Positions 44,335 to 54,544 of a stretch of 64,000 bases of DNA are shown here, one piece after another; positions within the stretch are counted from its first letter, which is position 1, and every line of letters starts with the position of its first letter. This stretch comes from Ignavibacteriae bacterium HGW-Ignavibacteriae-2 (lineage in GTDB: Bacteria > Bacteroidota > Ignavibacteria > Ignavibacteriales > Melioribacteraceae), in assembly GCA_002839805.1 (NCBI GenBank), contig PGYT01000006.1:1-64000 (forward strand). Direction: 5' to 3'. The notes under the pieces were generated by a model, which did not search any database, had not been told where the DNA came from, and saw nothing but the letters and a program-made list of their open reading frames with translations. A program made the position numbers and the translations under genes.

Positions 44335-45936
44335 ATGAAAAGCAGAGAGGAAATATACCGTTCCCTAAATGAGCAGGGAATCAAAAACATAAACAACATT
44401 TATTACAATTTAAGTACTCCCGCCTTATACGAGCAAGCAATTCGCCGCAGAGAAGCTTCAGTGGCCGATAACGGACCTTTGGTTGTAAGAACCGGTCAAC
44501 ATACCGGGCGCAGTCCGAACGACAAATTTATTGTTGAAGAAAGCTCGAGTGCGGATTTGATATGGTGGGGAAAAGTTAATAAAAAAATTGACGACAAAAG
44601 TTTTTATAGAATTTACGCTAAGATGCTAGCCTATATTCAGAATAAAGATTTATACATACAGGATTTGTATGCTGGCAAAGATGAGAAATATAAACTTCCC
44701 GTCCGAGTAATTACTGAGACTGCTTGGCATAATCTTTTTGCGAGAAATCTTCTTGTGGTTCCTGAAACAGAAGCTGAAATGGATGCGCACAATCCTGAAT
44801 TCACCATAATTCATATGCCTTCACTTCAGGCGGATCCAGATACAGACAATACAAATTCGCCTGTGTTTGTAGTTGTTAACTTTGGAAGAAAATTAGTACT
44901 TATCGGTGGCAGCAGTTACGCGGGGGAAATTAAAAAATCGGTTTTTACTATAATGAATTATTTACTTCCGCAAAAAGGTGTTATGTCCATGCATTGTTCG
45001 GCGAATATAGGTGAACAGGGAGATGTAGCGGTGTTATTCGGTCTTTCGGGTACCGGTAAAACCACACTTTCGGCTGATCCTACACGAAGATTGATAGGTG
45101 ACGATGAACACGGCTGGAGTGATGATGGCGTTTTTAATATTGAAGGCGGATGTTACGCTAAAGTAATAAAACTTTCCGCTGAAGCGGAGCCAGATATTTA
45201 TAATTGCACTCGTTTATTCGGAACAATACTTGAAAATGTTACAATGGACACAGATTTACGCACTTTGGATTTAAACGACGGCTCGCTCACTGAAAATACA
45301 CGCGCTGCTTATCCGATTACCCATATAAAAAATATTGAACTTAAAGGAAAAGCTGGTCATCCCAAAAATATAATAATGTTAACCGCCGACGCATTTGGTG
45401 TTCTGCCTCCAATTGCAAAACTGTCTCCGGAACAGGCAATGTATCATTTTCTGTCAGGGTATACCGCAAAGGTAGCCGGAACAGAAAAAGGCGTTACTGA
45501 GCCAAAAGCTACGTTTAGCACCTGTTTTGGCGCTCCTTTTATGTCATTAAAACCTTCCGTTTACGCTGAATTACTTGGCAAAAAAATTGATGAACATAAA
45601 TCAAATTGTTGGCTTATTAACACAGGCTGGTCAGGCGGACCATACGGAGTTGGCAGCCGAATGAAAATATCTTATACACGTGCTATGCTAAATGCAGCAC
45701 TTAGCGGGGAACTGGATAACGTGGAAACTTTTGAGGATCCGATTTTTGGCATACAAATCCCAAAATCTGTTAATAATGTTCCAGAAGAAGTGCTAAATCC
45801 AAGAAATACGTGGAAAGATAAGGAGAAGTATGATATTGCCGCCAAAAAATTGGCGACTATGTTTCATGAAAATTTTAAAGATTTTGAGGCGGATACCTCA
45901 GAGGTTATTAAAAAAGCAGGACCAAAATATAAATGA
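44335..45936 (+). CDS. pckA: Phosphoenolpyruvate carboxykinase (ATP)
   Basis: 533 residues. Interconverts oxaloacetate plus ATP and PEP plus CO2 plus ADP. Kinase-1a P-loop GLSGTGKTTLSADP (about 239-252), RTGQHTGRSPNDKF substrate motif (about 52-65), GDDEHGWSDDGVFN metal site, and the adenine-binding region TRAAYPITHIKN. ATP type, by the family sequence and P-loop. Ribosome-binding site TGGAG. Key gluconeogenic or anaplerotic step, in line with fbp and the methylmalonyl-CoA decarboxylase of this window. Confidence 0.95.
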   Translation: MKSREEIYRSLNEQGIKNINNIYYNLSTPALYEQAIRRREASVADNGPLVVRTGQHTGRSPNDKFIVEESSSADLIWWGKVNKKIDDKSFYRIYAKMLAYIQNKDLYIQDLYAGKDEKYKLPVRVITETAWHNLFARNLLVVPETEAEMDAHNPEFTIIHMPSLQADPDTDNTNSPVFVVVNFGRKLVLIGGSSYAGEIKKSVFTIMNYLLPQKGVMSMHCSANIGEQGDVAVLFGLSGTGKTTLSADPTRRLIGDDEHGWSDDGVFNIEGGCYAKVIKLSAEAEPDIYNCTRLFGTILENVTMDTDLRTLDLNDGSLTENTRAAYPITHIKNIELKGKAGHPKNIIMLTADAFGVLPPIAKLSPEQAMYHFLSGYTAKVAGTEKGVTEPKATFSTCFGAPFMSLKPSVYAELLGKKIDEHKSNCWLINTGWSGGPYGVGSRMKISYTRAMLNAALSGELDNVETFEDPIFGIQIPKSVNNVPEEVLNPRNTWKDKEKYDIAAKKLATMFHENFKDFEADTSEVIKKAGPKYK

Positions 45937-45966
45937 TTTTGTTGTCTGAAACTTTAATGAATAAAT

Positions 45967-48900
45967 ATGACTGATTTGATCGATAATAAGTTAAACTTTA
46001 TATCGGATTCATTCGAAAGCTTTTTTGAAAGCCTGCCAATAGGTATAATTGTTTTTGACGAAAATGGCATTATTAAGCTTGTAAATAATAATTTTTTCTC
46101 CTTTGGAATTGAAAATGCGGAGGATAATAACTTAATAGATAAAAATATTGAAGAGACACGATTCTGTTCGATATTTAATTTAAGTAATGAAATTAAATCA
46201 ATTAAAAACGAAGAACATTTTGAAAAAGAGATAAAGTCCTCAAAGACGCTTTCAGGGGGAGATATTAACCTTATTATCAAAGGCGCTCCCCAGCTTGAAA
46301 ACGGAATTTATAAAGGAGGAATTCTTCTCATCGAAGATTTAAGTCTTGGAATTGATCTTCAACAAGAAAAAGTATTCTCTTCCTCTTATTTTAATAAACT
46401 CATCAAATCATTATACGATTGTTTTCTGCTTCTGGATATAAACAAAAAAATGGTGCTATCTTCCGCAAAACCTGTACTAAATCAATTCTCTTATATAAGT
46501 AATATAATTACTGGAGCAGAGCCGACGTATAATTTTAAAGATATGGCGCAACTGGACGAAGCATTTCAGACTCTTTACGGCGAAAAAAAAATTGTTTCTC
46601 AGATATTTAAAACAAAGGGGAAAACGGTAGAATCTAGTGTAAATATCACGTTTGTTCCATTTACTGGAACTTCCGATGAAATTGTTTACGCGCTTTTGCT
46701 TTTTAAAGATGTTTCAGATGAAGTTATAGCCAAACAAAAAATAGAAGCGGAAATTCAGGAATTACAAAAGTATGCTCATATAGCCAATGCGATTACGGAC
46801 GCAATAATAAACATTGATATGCAGGGCAGAATAATTTTTTGGAATGATTCGGCTTCCCAACTTTTTGGCGTCGATAAAAATGAAGTTTTTGGTAAATATT
46901 TTGGGAAAATTCTTCCTGCTATCGATGAAAATTATTTGCAAATTTTAATTGATGAACTAAAAACCAATAAAACATGGCAAGGCGAGTTTTGGTCATCAGA
47001 AAGCACCAAAGAATCTGAACTTCTCTCAATTAGAATGGCGCTTGTTGAAAAGGAAAATTTCGTAACAATCCTCTGCACCAGTATAACAGAAAGGGCGAAT
47101 ATTGAAAGGGAACTAAGAGTATCTGAAGAAAGATTCAGAAACATAGTAACCAATACGCGCGAGTACATCTGCACTTTCAATATAGAAGGAAATCTTACTT
47201 ATATAAATCCGTTTTTTTCGAAAGAGTTCGGATATTCGGAAGAGGAATTTTTTCAGCTGAATTTAAAAGATTTACTCGATACAGATGCATACGAAAAAGA
47301 CAATTTTGAACTTGAGAAATTTTATAACGACAAATCGGATTCAGTTGAATTAACACTTTTGAAAAAAGACGGCACAAAAGTTTATGTAATAGGAAATTTT
47401 AACGCCGCAAAAGATATTTCAGGAAAAATAATTTATTATAACGCTGTTTTTACTGATATATCTGTAAAAAAACGCGCGGAAAAAGATCTTCTTATGATTC
47501 GTACTGTTTTTGAAGCTTCGCAGGACGGTATAACTATTCAGCAGAATCGAAATTATATTTTAGCTAATGATAGTTTTGTTAATATGTTCGGTTATAGTTC
47601 AGCAAATGAGATAATTGGGCGGGACTTATTGGACTTTGTATTCGATGAGGATATTGATCTTGTTGATAATTATTTAACGAAATTTATTGACGGGCAGGAT
47701 GTTCCTAATAGATTTTTATATCGTGGAAAAAGGAAAGGCGGGTCGGATTTTCACGTTGAAAAAACTTCATCATCTTATGAAACAGCTGACGGACAATTTA
47801 TAGTATCAACTTACCGTGATATTACAAATGAAAAAAAAGCGTTGGACGCACTTGAAATTTCGGAAGAAAGATACAGAAGCATTACAGAAAATATTAACGA
47901 TTGCGTTTGGTCGGCCGAAAGACTGGACGGAAAATTAAAAATGGTTTTTTACAGCGAAGTAATAATTAAAATTACCGGATATACAAATCAAAATTTTTTA
48001 ACCGACCAAAAATTATGGCTGCGAATTCTACATCCGAGTGACGCGGCTAATTTCGTTAGCAAGTTGAAAGCATTTTATCATGATATTACGCGCGTTTCCA
48101 GTCAGTTTGAATATCGTATAATTAATAACCTCGGAAGCGTAGTATGGATAAAAAATAAAATTAATGTACTTAGAGGCGATGACGGGAAAATTCAAAAAGT
48201 GTTCGGACTTACAAGCGATATTACGCTTAGTAAACGAGCGGAAGAAGAATTAAAAAAATCCGCGGATGATCTGAAAATATTAAATGAAACTAAAGACAGG
48301 TTTATTTCTATAATTTCTCACGATCTGAGAACACCATTCAGTTCAATTCTCGGGTTCACCGATATGCTTTTAAGCGATAGAAATTTGTCCGAGGATAAAC
48401 AAATTCAATATATAAGTTACATACAGGAATCTTCGCGCAACATGCTATCGCTTGTTAACGGATTATTGGATTGGACTAGACTGCAGACTGGAAGAATACA
48501 ATTTGAGCCGCAGAGGCTAAACGCTAAATATATTATTACAAAATCGATACAAATGCTTTCCGGTGTTGCACTGCAGAAAAACATTAATCTTGTAAGCGAT
48601 CTGGTAAATGATGTTTATGTGCATGCTGACGAGAATTTATTGCTCCAGGTAATTAACAATCTTGTATCTAATGCTATAAAGTTTACGGGACAGGGGGGCA
48701 TTATTTCCATTTCCTCCGCTCCGCTCGTGCGTCAAAGACAGGTTCAGTTCAAAATTAAAGATACAGGCACGGGAATAAAAGAAGAAGATATTCCAAAATT
48801 ATTTAAGGTGGATACAAAATTTACAACCAGCGGCACCGAAGGAGAAAAAGGAAGCGGACTTGGTTTATCTTTATGTTACGATATAGTTAAAAAACACGGG

Positions 48901-49353
48901 GGTGAAATTGCCGTCAATAGTGAATTTGGCAAAGGCACCGAAATGATTTTTACAATACCCGTTTCTTCAACTAAAATTCTACTTGTTGATGATAGCAGAA
49001 ACGACAGAATACTATATTCCAAGTTACTTAAGAATTTTATTTCTTCGAATTATTCTGTTGACGAGGCGAGCAATGGTAAAGAAGCGTACGATAAAATTAA
49101 AAACACCTATCCGGCATTAATAATCACGGATCACAATATGCCAGTTATGAACGGGTATTCTTTAGTTCAACAATTAAATCTTTCCGAAATAAAATACAAA
49201 CCGCCAATAATAGTTTTGAGCAGTGATTTAACCGATAATATTATAAAAGATTATAAAGCGTTGGGAATTGATTTTGTATTTAAAAAGCCCGTTAATCTAA
49301 CCGCTTTAAAATTTGCTGTGGATAAATCCCTGAAGAAACCTATTGTCAGTTAA
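45967..49353 (+). CDS. Multi-PAS hybrid sensor histidine kinase with receiver domain
   Basis: 1128 residues, no clear membrane helix, so probably cytoplasmic. Order: PAS-like regions at about 15-120, 265-380, 388-505, 515-625 and 637-760, HisKA with H785 (IISHDLRTPFSS), HATPase with N-box NNLVSNAIKF and G-boxes DTGTGIKEED and GSGLGLSL, then a receiver domain (about 1003-1120) with D1055 (ITDHNMP) and KKP. No output domain and no neighbouring response-regulator gene, so the receiver probably passes phosphate to an unlinked partner. Ligands of the PAS domains are not known. The dipeptidase gene converges and overlaps its end by 8 bases. Confidence 0.92.
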   Translation: MTDLIDNKLNFISDSFESFFESLPIGIIVFDENGIIKLVNNNFFSFGIENAEDNNLIDKNIEETRFCSIFNLSNEIKSIKNEEHFEKEIKSSKTLSGGDINLIIKGAPQLENGIYKGGILLIEDLSLGIDLQQEKVFSSSYFNKLIKSLYDCFLLLDINKKMVLSSAKPVLNQFSYISNIITGAEPTYNFKDMAQLDEAFQTLYGEKKIVSQIFKTKGKTVESSVNITFVPFTGTSDEIVYALLLFKDVSDEVIAKQKIEAEIQELQKYAHIANAITDAIINIDMQGRIIFWNDSASQLFGVDKNEVFGKYFGKILPAIDENYLQILIDELKTNKTWQGEFWSSESTKESELLSIRMALVEKENFVTILCTSITERANIERELRVSEERFRNIVTNTREYICTFNIEGNLTYINPFFSKEFGYSEEEFFQLNLKDLLDTDAYEKDNFELEKFYNDKSDSVELTLLKKDGTKVYVIGNFNAAKDISGKIIYYNAVFTDISVKKRAEKDLLMIRTVFEASQDGITIQQNRNYILANDSFVNMFGYSSANEIIGRDLLDFVFDEDIDLVDNYLTKFIDGQDVPNRFLYRGKRKGGSDFHVEKTSSSYETADGQFIVSTYRDITNEKKALDALEISEERYRSITENINDCVWSAERLDGKLKMVFYSEVIIKITGYTNQNFLTDQKLWLRILHPSDAANFVSKLKAFYHDITRVSSQFEYRIINNLGSVVWIKNKINVLRGDDGKIQKVFGLTSDITLSKRAEEELKKSADDLKILNETKDRFISIISHDLRTPFSSILGFTDMLLSDRNLSEDKQIQYISYIQESSRNMLSLVNGLLDWTRLQTGRIQFEPQRLNAKYIITKSIQMLSGVALQKNINLVSDLVNDVYVHADENLLLQVINNLVSNAIKFTGQGGIISISSAPLVRQRQVQFKIKDTGTGIKEEDIPKLFKVDTKFTTSGTEGEKGSGLGLSLCYDIVKKHGGEIAVNSEFGKGTEMIFTIPVSSTKILLVDDSRNDRILYSKLLKNFISSNYSVDEASNGKEAYDKIKNTYPALIITDHNMPVMNGYSLVQQLNLSEIKYKPPIIVLSSDLTDNIIKDYKALGIDFVFKKPVNLTALKFAVDKSLKKPIVS

Positions 49354-49948
49354 TCTCTATATCTAAAATGGAAAATTTATTCCATCCGTTATAATCGAAA
49401 TGCCACCACTCCGACTCAATAGGTTCAAAACCGAATTTTATCATCGTGTCGCGCAAAATTTTTCTGTCGTTTTTTATTTTTTCCGGCAGGTTTGGATAAT
49501 CGCTATGAGCCTTTTCGGTAAAATTATCGTACTCAGTGCCCATATCAATTTCATTTCCATTGGAATCTATAAGTGTAACATCCACTGCTGCGCCCCTGTT
49601 ATGGCGCGAACCTTTTGATGGATCGGCAACATAATTTGGGTTGGGGAAAATTTCCCACATTTTCTTTTGTACAGATAGAGGTCTGTAAGCATCAAATACT
49701 TTTATACTCAGATTATAATTTTTAATTAGATAACTTTGAGCGGATTTTAAAGACTCGCCTACAATTTTACGTATATATACTTTATCCGTGGGATATAATA
49801 TTTGTCCTGTAAAATTATTTTTTGTGGCGTAACGAACGTCAGTGGCAATAGTAGAATCGATGTCGCCAAGAAATACAATTGAAGTATCGATTTGGGCGAA
49901 AACCGCCGCGCTAAAAAACATATAAAAAAATATGAGAAAACGTTTCAC
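49346..49948 (-). CDS. VanX/DdpX-type D-alanyl-D-alanine dipeptidase, exported
   Basis: 200 residues, M15D family zinc peptidase. Signal peptide 1-18 (FFYMFFSAAVFAQ). Zinc ligands are H116 and D123 in SRHNRGAAVD and H183 in EWWHFDY, with catalytic E180. R89 in DAYRP is also a family mark. Splits D-Ala-D-Ala. The signal peptide points to the periplasm and so to peptidoglycan turnover or D-Ala-D-Ala use; no vanH, vanA or vanRS is near, so vancomycin resistance is not implied. It precedes nothing on its strand and is 12 bases downstream of the pullulanase gene. Confidence 0.9.
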   Translation of the reverse strand: MKRFLIFFYMFFSAAVFAQIDTSIVFLGDIDSTIATDVRYATKNNFTGQILYPTDKVYIRKIVGESLKSAQSYLIKNYNLSIKVFDAYRPLSVQKKMWEIFPNPNYVADPSKGSRHNRGAAVDVTLIDSNGNEIDMGTEYDNFTEKAHSDYPNLPEKIKNDRKILRDTMIKFGFEPIESEWWHFDYNGWNKFSILDIEIN

Positions 49949-49960
49949 AATTTTTTGCCG

Positions 49961-52084
49961 TTATTGTTTTTTTAAGACCATACCGCATTTAGAGTTTATA
50001 ACAATCTCACCCGATAACGATTTTATTACGCTCACTCCCGCGGTATTTTCGTCTACTAATACATTCCATTTACCTTCGGGACAAATAAATTTTTGATTGA
50101 TATTGTTACTTGCGTTTAATAAAACGAGGAAAGTATCTTTCCCAAAATTTATTTGATAGGAAAGAGCGAATGGATTACCCGCTGTTTCAAAGAATATAAT
50201 ATTTTCAGGATCAGCTTCTCTGAATGCGGCAAACGATTTTCTTAGTTCTATTAAACCTTTGTAATAATTAAATAAGTCTTTATTAATTTCGGCGTGTTTA
50301 AAATTTATATAATTGGTGGTGTTATCTTTCTCGTAGCTGTTATGATCAATTTGTCCTTTATGAATATCGTTTACATTGCCATCAAAGGGAATTACTTTAC
50401 TCCGTGCAAATTCCTGCCCGGCATGTATCATAGTAATGCCTTGCGAAGTAAATAGAAAAAGCGCACCTAGTTTATTAAGACGTAATTGATTATCCGATAA
50501 TACAGCGTTTTTGTATGTATCTTTAATAACAGATTGGGAATTAACTTCACCGCTTCCTATTCTTATAAAATCTCCTAAAGTATAACCGTCGTGCGATTCA
50601 AGGTAATTTACCGAATGTTCTTTTTTCTGAAACAGTCCGTGTTCGTAATTTACAAGTGTTCCGTTAACATAACTTTTAATACGGTTTATATTATTGTTAC
50701 CATACCATTTACCAAATATCCAGCCCAAACCGTCTTTAGGATTTTCACCTTTAATTCCATTTCTTATCTGGTCGTTCCAGCTGCCCCATTCGCGTAATGA
50801 AAAACCTTCAGGGTCATAACCCCCGCCCCAGGGTTCACAGACAAAAACAACATTAGGATTAAGTTTACGGGCTTCACGAATCACTTCCTCAATTGTTTCC
50901 CAATCCAAAAGTTTGCCGAGATCAAATCTAAAACCGTCGACATGGTATTCTTTCATCCAATATAAAATGCTTTCTGTAATTAATCTGCGCAGCATTGGCC
51001 TTTCGGTTTTAAGATCATTACCGCAGCCGCTTTCAGCTATAAAATTGGATTTGTCATCCAGTCTGAAATAATACTCACGATCAATCTGTTTCAGATTGCC
51101 GATTTCGTATTCCGATAGATGATTATATACAACATCCATTATAACGGCTATACCTTTTTTGTGGAAAGCTTTAACCATATCTTTAAAGTCGGTTACCTGT
51201 TTGCCTTCAGTGCCCATCCATTGGTTCCATTTAAACTCGTTCCAATTCATGGAATAATAAGATGAAGGGGCAAAAAAGGAAGATGTCATATAACCCCAAT
51301 GATTACGTTCGTAATAATTCCAGGTGTTATATTTTCCGTTTAACGAATCCAAATATGGTATTTCGCAGTTTGCAAATTCCATAGCCGGCATCAATTCAAC
51401 TGTATTGACGCCCAATTTTTCTATGTAATTAATTCCGCCAGTGATCCCGTCCTCAATTAATCCGCCGTATGTGCCTGGTTGGCTTGCCCCTGATGTTGGA
51501 TCGGCGCTCATATCCCTAATATGCATTTCATAAATTATAAGATCGCGCCAGTCACGTTGAATCCATGTATCACCCTGCCAGTCATAATTATCGCTATATA
51601 CAATAGATTTGCGAGGGTTGTTGTATGTTGTATACGAAGCTACAGCTTTAGCGTAAGGATCAACACACAAGGGCAAATCTTCCAATTTTTCTTCAACTTT
51701 ACTTTTAATTTTAAAGCCGTAATATTTGCCGGTGTAATCATTCGGCAGTTGAATCTCCCACACACCCAGCTTGTCGTTAGTTAAAGTATAATGTACACCA
51801 GTTTCATCGGTCACTTTATCGAAAATGAAAAGTGTAACATTGGCGGCATTGGGCGCAAATATTCTGAATGTTGTTGAATCGTTCTTTACAAATGATCCGA
51901 GCTTTTTATCAGAAATTATTTCATCTATATTTTCCCGGTTAATTCTTGATAGTATTTCCTGATCAACAATTATATCCGGATGATTGTCGTATATGAACAA
52001 ATTTTCACCTTTAATGTTATTTATTACCAAAAGTGCAGCGCTGAATATAATAATCGAAAATAATTTTAATTGTTTCATTTGCAC
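49961..52084 (-). CDS. Exported type I pullulanase / GH13 debranching enzyme
   Basis: 707 residues. Signal peptide about 1-26. CBM48-like domain (about 55-150, STTFRIFAPNAANVTLFIF), then GH13 barrel with the pullulanase mark YEMHIRDMS, nucleophile D388 (DGFRFDLGK), acid/base E417 (CEPWGG) and transition-state Asp in ESHDGYTLGD. C-terminal beta domain follows. Cuts alpha-1,6 links in pullulan, glycogen or starch dextrins in the periplasm or outside. Followed by the dipeptidase gene after 12 bases. Confidence 0.9.
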   Translation of the reverse strand: MQMKQLKLFSIIIFSAALLVINNIKGENLFIYDNHPDIIVDQEILSRINRENIDEIISDKKLGSFVKNDSTTFRIFAPNAANVTLFIFDKVTDETGVHYTLTNDKLGVWEIQLPNDYTGKYYGFKIKSKVEEKLEDLPLCVDPYAKAVASYTTYNNPRKSIVYSDNYDWQGDTWIQRDWRDLIIYEMHIRDMSADPTSGASQPGTYGGLIEDGITGGINYIEKLGVNTVELMPAMEFANCEIPYLDSLNGKYNTWNYYERNHWGYMTSSFFAPSSYYSMNWNEFKWNQWMGTEGKQVTDFKDMVKAFHKKGIAVIMDVVYNHLSEYEIGNLKQIDREYYFRLDDKSNFIAESGCGNDLKTERPMLRRLITESILYWMKEYHVDGFRFDLGKLLDWETIEEVIREARKLNPNVVFVCEPWGGGYDPEGFSLREWGSWNDQIRNGIKGENPKDGLGWIFGKWYGNNNINRIKSYVNGTLVNYEHGLFQKKEHSVNYLESHDGYTLGDFIRIGSGEVNSQSVIKDTYKNAVLSDNQLRLNKLGALFLFTSQGITMIHAGQEFARSKVIPFDGNVNDIHKGQIDHNSYEKDNTTNYINFKHAEINKDLFNYYKGLIELRKSFAAFREADPENIIFFETAGNPFALSYQINFGKDTFLVLLNASNNINQKFICPEGKWNVLVDENTAGVSVIKSLSGEIVINSKCGMVLKKQ

Positions 52085-52403
52085 TCCCTAAGAGAAGTAA
52101 TAAACATGTTTCAAAATTCCAAGGAATTATACCCGCACTTTATATAACACGGGAAATCATAAAATAATTGCGAATCTAACCAATTAAGTAGATTATATCT
52201 ACCTTCGGGAAATAAAACTAAGATAATTTCTTTATTTATATTAGAATCGATTGAAATAAACAAATTCTAATTTTTCTAAATGATACGATTTATTTAAGTT
52301 ATAATTAAAATTAATAAAGCCACGAACCTTAGTCCGTAGCTCAAACAGGAAACTTATATTCCGGCATTAACCTCTTAAAAGTTGTCTTTCTTTATCATTC
52401 CAT
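52085..52403. other. Intergenic region upstream of the pullulanase gene
   Basis: 319 bases of AT-rich sequence between two minus-strand genes. It must hold the pullulanase promoter and the end of the peptidase transcript. I see no tRNA, no strong terminator hairpin and no convincing gene. Confidence 0.4.
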
Positions 52404-54383
52404 TTATTTAAGATAAATCATTTTTTTTGTTTCGTTGAAATAATCCGTTTTTATTGTGTAAAAATAAATGCCTGATACTAAATTGGTCTGTGTTTCATTT
52501 GGATTGAAATTTAGCTGATAATAACCAGCCTCCTGAAAATCGTCGACTAATGTGGCAACCAATTTGCCCAATGCGTCATAAATATTCACAGAAACGTTTG
52601 ATTGAACAGGCAAAGTATAAGAAATTCTTGTAGTTGGATTAAAAGGATTTGGATAATTCTGATCGAGAGAAAAAACTGCCGGAACGGTGTGATCTTCCAT
52701 ATCAGTTGTTATTGAAATATCTTTCATTATCCAGTTGTTAGGGTCAAAAATAAGATTGGTCGGTTCCCCTTTAACAAACGCTTCGAAAGTTTGATCTTTT
52801 TGATCATTAAAGACTGTGATCGTTGTATCACCGGAAGATGTGGAAATTTTAATTTCCACCGGCATTGTAAAAAACAGCGGATTTTTACCCCCGTTTTGTC
52901 CGATGTTTATTTCAACCTTATAATTATTATTATCCAAAGAATGTTTGCTCCAATTCACAGAATATACGGGATACTTTTCCCCATAAATCCATTCCTTAAA
53001 AAAATATTCCAAATCTTTTCCGGAAACGCGTTCGGCAACGGCTTTAAAATCTTCCGTTGTGGCTACATTATAAGCGAGTTTTTCATCATTCGCGTATTGA
53101 TACATTACATCCCAGAAAATTTCATCGCCTAAAACACCCCGCAGCATATGTAAAACCACACTACCTTTCGCGTAACTTCGGTTGCCGTCAAAAATTTCAC
53201 TTACAGAGTTTATATTCTGCACGTAAATTGTTCCGTTAGCTCTTTTCGCACTTGACATTTCAGCGAGAATATAATTTATATATGCCTGCCTGCCATTTAC
53301 CGCTTCGGTATAAACCGATTCAAGATAGGTAGCAAATCCCTCGTTGAGCCATATGTGACGCCAATCCTTACAAGTTATTTTATCTCCAAACCACTGATGC
53401 CCAAGCTCGTGTGCAATGATACCGGTATGAAAAGCGCCCATGGAACTTATGGTTTGGTGCTCCATTCCGCCGCTCCATCCAAATTCCGCATGTCCATATT
53501 TCTCTTTTATAAAAGGGTATAATCCAAATTTTTCTGAAAATACTTCCAGCATTGGTACTGTTTCGTCGAGTGCTTTTTTACGAGTGGAATTTAAGTTTTC
53601 AGGGTAGTTATAATGCACTACACTCATTGTATCCATTCCATTATTATATACAAACTTATTTTCATAGATGCTGTAGTTTGTAATGGCCAAAGAAATTAAG
53701 TACTGCGCAATTGGGTAACTCGATTTCCACTTATAAGTATGCGTTCCATTGCCATTGTCAACTATGCCTTCTAATGAGCCGTTTGAAACAGGAATGAGGT
53801 TAGTTACACAGGTTACCCAGATATCCGCGGAATCAGCTTTATCAGCCGGGGTATCTTTGCAGGGCCACCAGTCACTTGCTCCGTATGGCTCGCTGAGTGT
53901 CCAAATTGCCTGACTGCCTCCATGACTCGAAAAAGCAAAACTTCCGAAACCGCTGCTTGTTGGATTACCTGAATATTCTATAACAGTGGAAAACTCCTGT
54001 CCGGAAATTAGTGTGTCTGTAATTGGTATAGCAATTAAATCATTGCTATGTGTAAATTGAACTTTCTTTGAGTTAACAATCACATTCATTACTTGCATAT
54101 TATTTTTAAGGTCGTAAGAAACGCTCGATAAATTATCCACAAGACTTTTGGCTTTAATAGTAATTTCGCCGCCAATAAGTTTTTTACCGTAGTTTAGATT
54201 TACGTCCAATTTATAATATGTTACATCTATATTAGAATCGCCAGGATAATTGATTTTTGTGGTTTTGTTAAGCTGATTGGACTCAAAAATTTTTGCGGCA
54301 TTACATAATTTATTTTTGTCTTGCGCTAATGATGACTGAGTAAGAATAAGGAGAAAGAATAAAAAAATATTTAATGACTTCAT
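52404..54383 (-). CDS. Secreted M1-family aminopeptidase with type A C-terminal sorting domain
   Basis: 659 residues. Signal peptide 1-20. M1 zinc site HELGHQWFGD (H325, E326, H329) with the third ligand E348 (LNEGFATY). The exopeptidase motif usually read as GAMEN is GGMEH here, just before. Last about 80 residues form a Por/T9SS sorting domain: NYPNPFNPTTRISYTLP, VNIYDALGKLV, SGIYFYTIKTD, ending in KKMIYLK. It is therefore expected to cross the outer membrane by the type IX system, then be anchored or released. T9SS genes are not in this window. Single gene; ribosome-binding site AAAGGGAACAA. Confidence 0.92.
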   Translation of the reverse strand: MKSLNIFLFFLLILTQSSLAQDKNKLCNAAKIFESNQLNKTTKINYPGDSNIDVTYYKLDVNLNYGKKLIGGEITIKAKSLVDNLSSVSYDLKNNMQVMNVIVNSKKVQFTHSNDLIAIPITDTLISGQEFSTVIEYSGNPTSSGFGSFAFSSHGGSQAIWTLSEPYGASDWWPCKDTPADKADSADIWVTCVTNLIPVSNGSLEGIVDNGNGTHTYKWKSSYPIAQYLISLAITNYSIYENKFVYNNGMDTMSVVHYNYPENLNSTRKKALDETVPMLEVFSEKFGLYPFIKEKYGHAEFGWSGGMEHQTISSMGAFHTGIIAHELGHQWFGDKITCKDWRHIWLNEGFATYLESVYTEAVNGRQAYINYILAEMSSAKRANGTIYVQNINSVSEIFDGNRSYAKGSVVLHMLRGVLGDEIFWDVMYQYANDEKLAYNVATTEDFKAVAERVSGKDLEYFFKEWIYGEKYPVYSVNWSKHSLDNNNYKVEINIGQNGGKNPLFFTMPVEIKISTSSGDTTITVFNDQKDQTFEAFVKGEPTNLIFDPNNWIMKDISITTDMEDHTVPAVFSLDQNYPNPFNPTTRISYTLPVQSNVSVNIYDALGKLVATLVDDFQEAGYYQLNFNPNETQTNLVSGIYFYTIKTDYFNETKKMIYLK

Positions 54384-54482
54384 AAGTTGTTCCCTTTGTT
54401 TTAAAAATTAACTAATTATAGAAACACCCTAAAGCTAAAAAAAATATTACAAATTTTAGCATAGAGGGAAAAATTGGGTGTA

Positions 54483-54498
54483 AAATATTCGAATATTT
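54483..54498. promoter_or_regulatory. 16-bp palindrome between divergent peptidase and TonB receptor genes
   Basis: Perfect palindrome AAATATTCGAATATTT, 47 bases before the TonB receptor start and about 100 bases upstream of the peptidase start. A candidate binding site for a dimeric regulator; it is AT-rich, so chance is possible. Confidence 0.4.
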
Positions 54499-54544
54499 AT
54501 TATAAATTGTTCTTTTAAAATTCCAAAATATTCTAGAAACTATT

